Positions 38,922 to 41,424 of a stretch of 41,424 bases of DNA are shown here, in pieces. Within the stretch, counting starts at the first letter, position 1. Each line of letters opens with the position of its first letter. The stretch is from CAZWUW01 sp964636895. Lineage in GTDB: Bacteria > Bacillota > Thermincolia > Thermincolales > CAZWUW01. A program made the position numbers and the translations under genes. Location: NCBI GenBank assembly GCA_964636895.1, contig CAZWUW010000015.1, forward strand, positions 1 to 41,424. The letters run 5' to 3'. The notes under the pieces are model-generated. The model saw only the letters and a list, made by a program, of their open reading frames with translations. It did not search any database and was not told the DNA's origin.

Positions 38922-41424
38922 ATGTCAGTGGGTGTACGCAGGATCTACGTGGAAAAGAAAAATGGCTTTGACGTAGAGGCCCAAAGTTTATACCGTGACC
39001 TGAAGGAGAACCTTAGTATTGAAGGTTTGACGGCTGTAAGAATTATGAACCGTTATGATATTGCCGGAATAACCGACGAGGAATATGCCCAATCCCGCGG
39101 CACCATTTTCTCTGAACCGACGGTAGATCATGTATATGATGAAACCATCGCTACCGGCGCGGGCGACCGGGTTTTTGCCGTGGCCTACCTGCCCGGACAG
39201 TATGACCAGAGGGCTGATTCGGCTGCCCAGTGTGTGCAGATTCTGTCCCAAAAGGAGCGGCCCCATATCCTTTCGGCCAGGGTAATAGTCCTGCAGGGAA
39301 AAATATCGGACAGTGAATTCACCCGCATAAAAGAGTACTGCATTAACCCGGTCGATTCCAGGGAAGCTGCGCTGGACAAGCCGCAAAAGCTGGAGCTGGA
39401 ATGCCATGTGCCTGGGGATGTAAAGGTTTTAACCGGGTTTATTAACATGTCCCGGGCGGAGCTGCAAAAACTTATGGCTGATATGGGTTTTGCCATGACC
39501 CTGGCCGACCTGGAGTTTTTGCAGGCATATTTCCGGGACAAGGAAAAAAGGAACCCTACTGTAACAGAATTAAGGGTAATTGACACTTACTGGTCGGACC
39601 ACTGCCGGCATACCACTTTTTTAACCCGGATTGAAGCTGTCGATATTGCCGAAGGCAAATTTGCCCGGCCGGTCGGGGTGGCTTACCGCGAATATCTGGC
39701 GGCCAGAGAATATGTGCACGAAGGCAAAAACAAAGATGTTTGTCTGATGGACATTGCCCTGATGGGGATGAAGGAGCTTAAAAAAAGCGGCCGGTTGGCG
39801 GACCTGGATGAATCGGACGAAATCAACGCTTGCAGTATTGTGGTAAATGTGGATGTTGACGGACAAAGTGAAGAATGGCTGGTTATGTTTAAGAATGAAA
39901 CCCATAACCATCCCACGGAAATTGAGCCTTTCGGCGGTGCGGCCACCTGTTTGGGCGGGGCTATCAGAGACCCGCTGTCCGGCCGGACTTACGTGTATCA
40001 AGCCATGCGCATCACCGGCAGTGGTGATCCCCGGGCCAGGATTGCAGATACTTTGCCGGGTAAACTGCCGCAAAGGAAGATTACTACCGGTGCAGCGGCC
40101 GGGTATAGTTCTTACGGCAACCAAATCGGCCTAGCCACCGGTCAGGTGGCGGAAGTCTATGATGAAGGCTTTGTCGCCAAGAGGATGGAAATCGGTGCGG
40201 TTATTGCCGCCGCACCCAGACGTAATGTGGTCAGGCAAGCACCCGCAGCGGGTGATGTGGTGATTTTGGTGGGCGGCCGTACCGGCCGGGACGGCTGCGG
40301 CGGGGCTACCGGTTCTTCCAAGGAGCATACTGAGGAATCTATTTTGACCTGTGGTGCCGAGGTGCAGAAGGGTAATCCGCCGGAAGAGCGCAAAATTCAG
40401 CGCCTGTTTAGAAACCCTGAAGTCAGTACAATGATAAAAAAGTGTAATGATTTTGGCGCCGGCGGCGTTTCTGTGGCTATCGGGGAACTGACTGACGGCC
40501 TGGAAATAAATCTGGATGCTGTGCCAAAGAAATACGAGGGGCTGGACGGGACTGAACTGGCAATCTCCGAGTCGCAGGAGCGGATGGCGGTAGTGGTGGC
40601 TCGCGGGGATGCGGCCCGCTTTATCGCTTTTGCCCGCGGCGAAAACCTGGAAGCGACCGAAGTGGCAGTGGTAACCGCCAATCCTAGGCTGAAGATGTTA
40701 TGGCGCGGCAATACCATTGTTGATATCAGCAGGGAGTTCCTGAACACCAACGGAGTCAAACAGACCACCAAAGTCCATGTTGCCGCACCGGATGAGGCGG
40801 GTGACTTTTTCTCTGCTCTTCCGGCCAGGGTGGCCCAAGAGGTGACCGGCGTAAGGGAGCCGATTGGCGCAGTTAACCCGGCAGGCACAGTTGACCTGGG
40901 TGGCGCAGTTGACCCGGCAGTTTTGAAAAAGGCCTGGCTGGCAAATTTAGAGGACTTAAATGTCTGCAGTCAGAAGGGGCTGGCAGAGCGGTTTGACAGT
41001 ACCATCGGGGCCGGTACGGTGCTGATGCCCTTTGGTGGTAAATACCAGGCTACCCCTGCCGAGGGCATGGTGGCAAAAATCCCGTTACTGGCGGGCGAAA
41101 CTAAAACCGGTACAGTGATGTCCTATGGTTTTAATCCTCAGCTGGCTAAATGGAGTCCCTTCCACGGAGCTTTATATGCTGTGGTTGAGGCCGCGGCAAA
41201 GGTAGTGGCCTGCGGCGGTAATTATAAAAATATCCGCTTGACCCTGCAGGAATATTTTGAGAAGCTGGGCCAGGATGCGGTGAAGTGGGGTAAGCCATTC
41301 AGCGCTCTGCTGGGGGCCTACTATGCCCAGAAAAAAATGGGCATTCCGGCCGTAGGTGGTAAGGACAGTATGTCCGGGACTTTTAAGGACCTAAATGTAC
41401 CGCCTACCCTAGTGGCTTTTGCCG
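38922..41424 (+). CDS. purL: Phosphoribosylformylglycinamidine synthase, long form (3' end outside window)
   Basis: The fourth step of purine synthesis: FGAR plus glutamine and ATP gives FGAM. The frame stays open from ATG 38922 (after GAGGAGG) to the window edge, about 834 codons. Early residues MSVGVRRIYVEKKNGFDVEA belong to the PurS-like N-terminal domain. Synthetase motifs follow: RVIDTYWSDHCRHTTF, FKNETHNHPTEIEPFGGAAT and GGRTGRDGCGGATGSS, then AIGELTDGLEINLDAVP, and AVGGKDSMSG at the end. This is the single-chain form fusing PurS-, PurL- and presumably PurQ-like parts; the glutaminase lies outside. No frameshift is visible. Confidence 0.93.
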   Translation, partial: MSVGVRRIYVEKKNGFDVEAQSLYRDLKENLSIEGLTAVRIMNRYDIAGITDEEYAQSRGTIFSEPTVDHVYDETIATGAGDRVFAVAYLPGQYDQRADSAAQCVQILSQKERPHILSARVIVLQGKISDSEFTRIKEYCINPVDSREAALDKPQKLELECHVPGDVKVLTGFINMSRAELQKLMADMGFAMTLADLEFLQAYFRDKEKRNPTVTELRVIDTYWSDHCRHTTFLTRIEAVDIAEGKFARPVGVAYREYLAAREYVHEGKNKDVCLMDIALMGMKELKKSGRLADLDESDEINACSIVVNVDVDGQSEEWLVMFKNETHNHPTEIEPFGGAATCLGGAIRDPLSGRTYVYQAMRITGSGDPRARIADTLPGKLPQRKITTGAAAGYSSYGNQIGLATGQVAEVYDEGFVAKRMEIGAVIAAAPRRNVVRQAPAAGDVVILVGGRTGRDGCGGATGSSKEHTEESILTCGAEVQKGNPPEERKIQRLFRNPEVSTMIKKCNDFGAGGVSVAIGELTDGLEINLDAVPKKYEGLDGTELAISESQERMAVVVARGDAARFIAFARGENLEATEVAVVTANPRLKMLWRGNTIVDISREFLNTNGVKQTTKVHVAAPDEAGDFFSALPARVAQEVTGVREPIGAVNPAGTVDLGGAVDPAVLKKAWLANLEDLNVCSQKGLAERFDSTIGAGTVLMPFGGKYQATPAEGMVAKIPLLAGETKTGTVMSYGFNPQLAKWSPFHGALYAVVEAAAKVVACGGNYKNIRLTLQEYFEKLGQDAVKWGKPFSALLGAYYAQKKMGIPAVGGKDSMSGTFKDLNVPPTLVAFA

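Overview
The window looks like a chromosome segment of an anaerobic, spore-former-type Bacillota (Firmicutes), most like the Desulfotomaculum/Pelotomaculum (Peptococcaceae) group. This is inferred from gene content: futalosine-pathway menaquinone genes (mqnB, mqnD) plus menG, a quinone-linked Tat-exported [NiFe] hydrogenase, an [FeFe]-hydrogenase-like sigma-54 regulator, CIRCE-controlled groESL and a CBS-containing manganese pyrophosphatase. Genes sit mostly on the + strand with strong Shine-Dalgarno (SD) sites and many simple hairpin terminators.

Layout. (1) 1-1624: molybdenum cofactor genes moaC, a MOSC-domain gene and mogA; the MOSC tail is a 12-bp tandem repeat that also holds a 100-N assembly gap. 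(2) 1640-2377: menG. (3) 2471-10123: a sigma-54 activator whose sensor half resembles the catalytic domain of [FeFe] hydrogenases, then a consensus -24/-12 promoter, then a five-gene Hyb-type [NiFe] hydrogenase operon (small, large, protease, four-cluster ferredoxin, NrfD-like membrane subunit). (4) 10420-14875: groES-groEL, cysK and an HD-GYP gene. (5) 14909-15638: a small unknown gene and an XRE regulator. (6) 15650-22305: tRNA-Thr(CGU) followed by a 6.6-kb accessory island. Repeated tRNA 3' ends cut it into blocks holding HicAB, a VbhA-like antitoxin and its relic, a clipped DUF6904-like gene, AbiE, and wrecks of a serine recombinase, a RhuM-type gene and a type III restriction subunit. (7) 22396-30683: an HD hydrolase, a membrane-anchored unknown protein, a MoxR-DUF58-transglutaminase operon, then hpt-guaA. 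(8) 30946-33541: two related small membrane proteins, then mqnB-mqnD on the opposite strand. (9) 33743-36120: an MBOAT acyltransferase, a 38-residue single-pass microprotein ending in FIYNQF, and an SGNH-type protein. (10) 36157-41424: CBS-type pyrophosphatase, a LysR regulator and the start of a long-form purL, cut by the window end.

How the genes fit together. Electrons from H2 oxidised outside the membrane by the hydrogenase would pass through the ferredoxin and NrfD-type subunits to menaquinone, whose synthesis uses mqnB, mqnD and menG. The regulator next door very probably drives the operon from the sigma-54 promoter. The two most interesting items are this [FeFe]-like sensor controlling a [NiFe] enzyme, and the MBOAT-microprotein-SGNH cassette. 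The latter looks like the membrane half of the Dlt teichoic-acid D-alanylation machine without dltA or dltC beside it.
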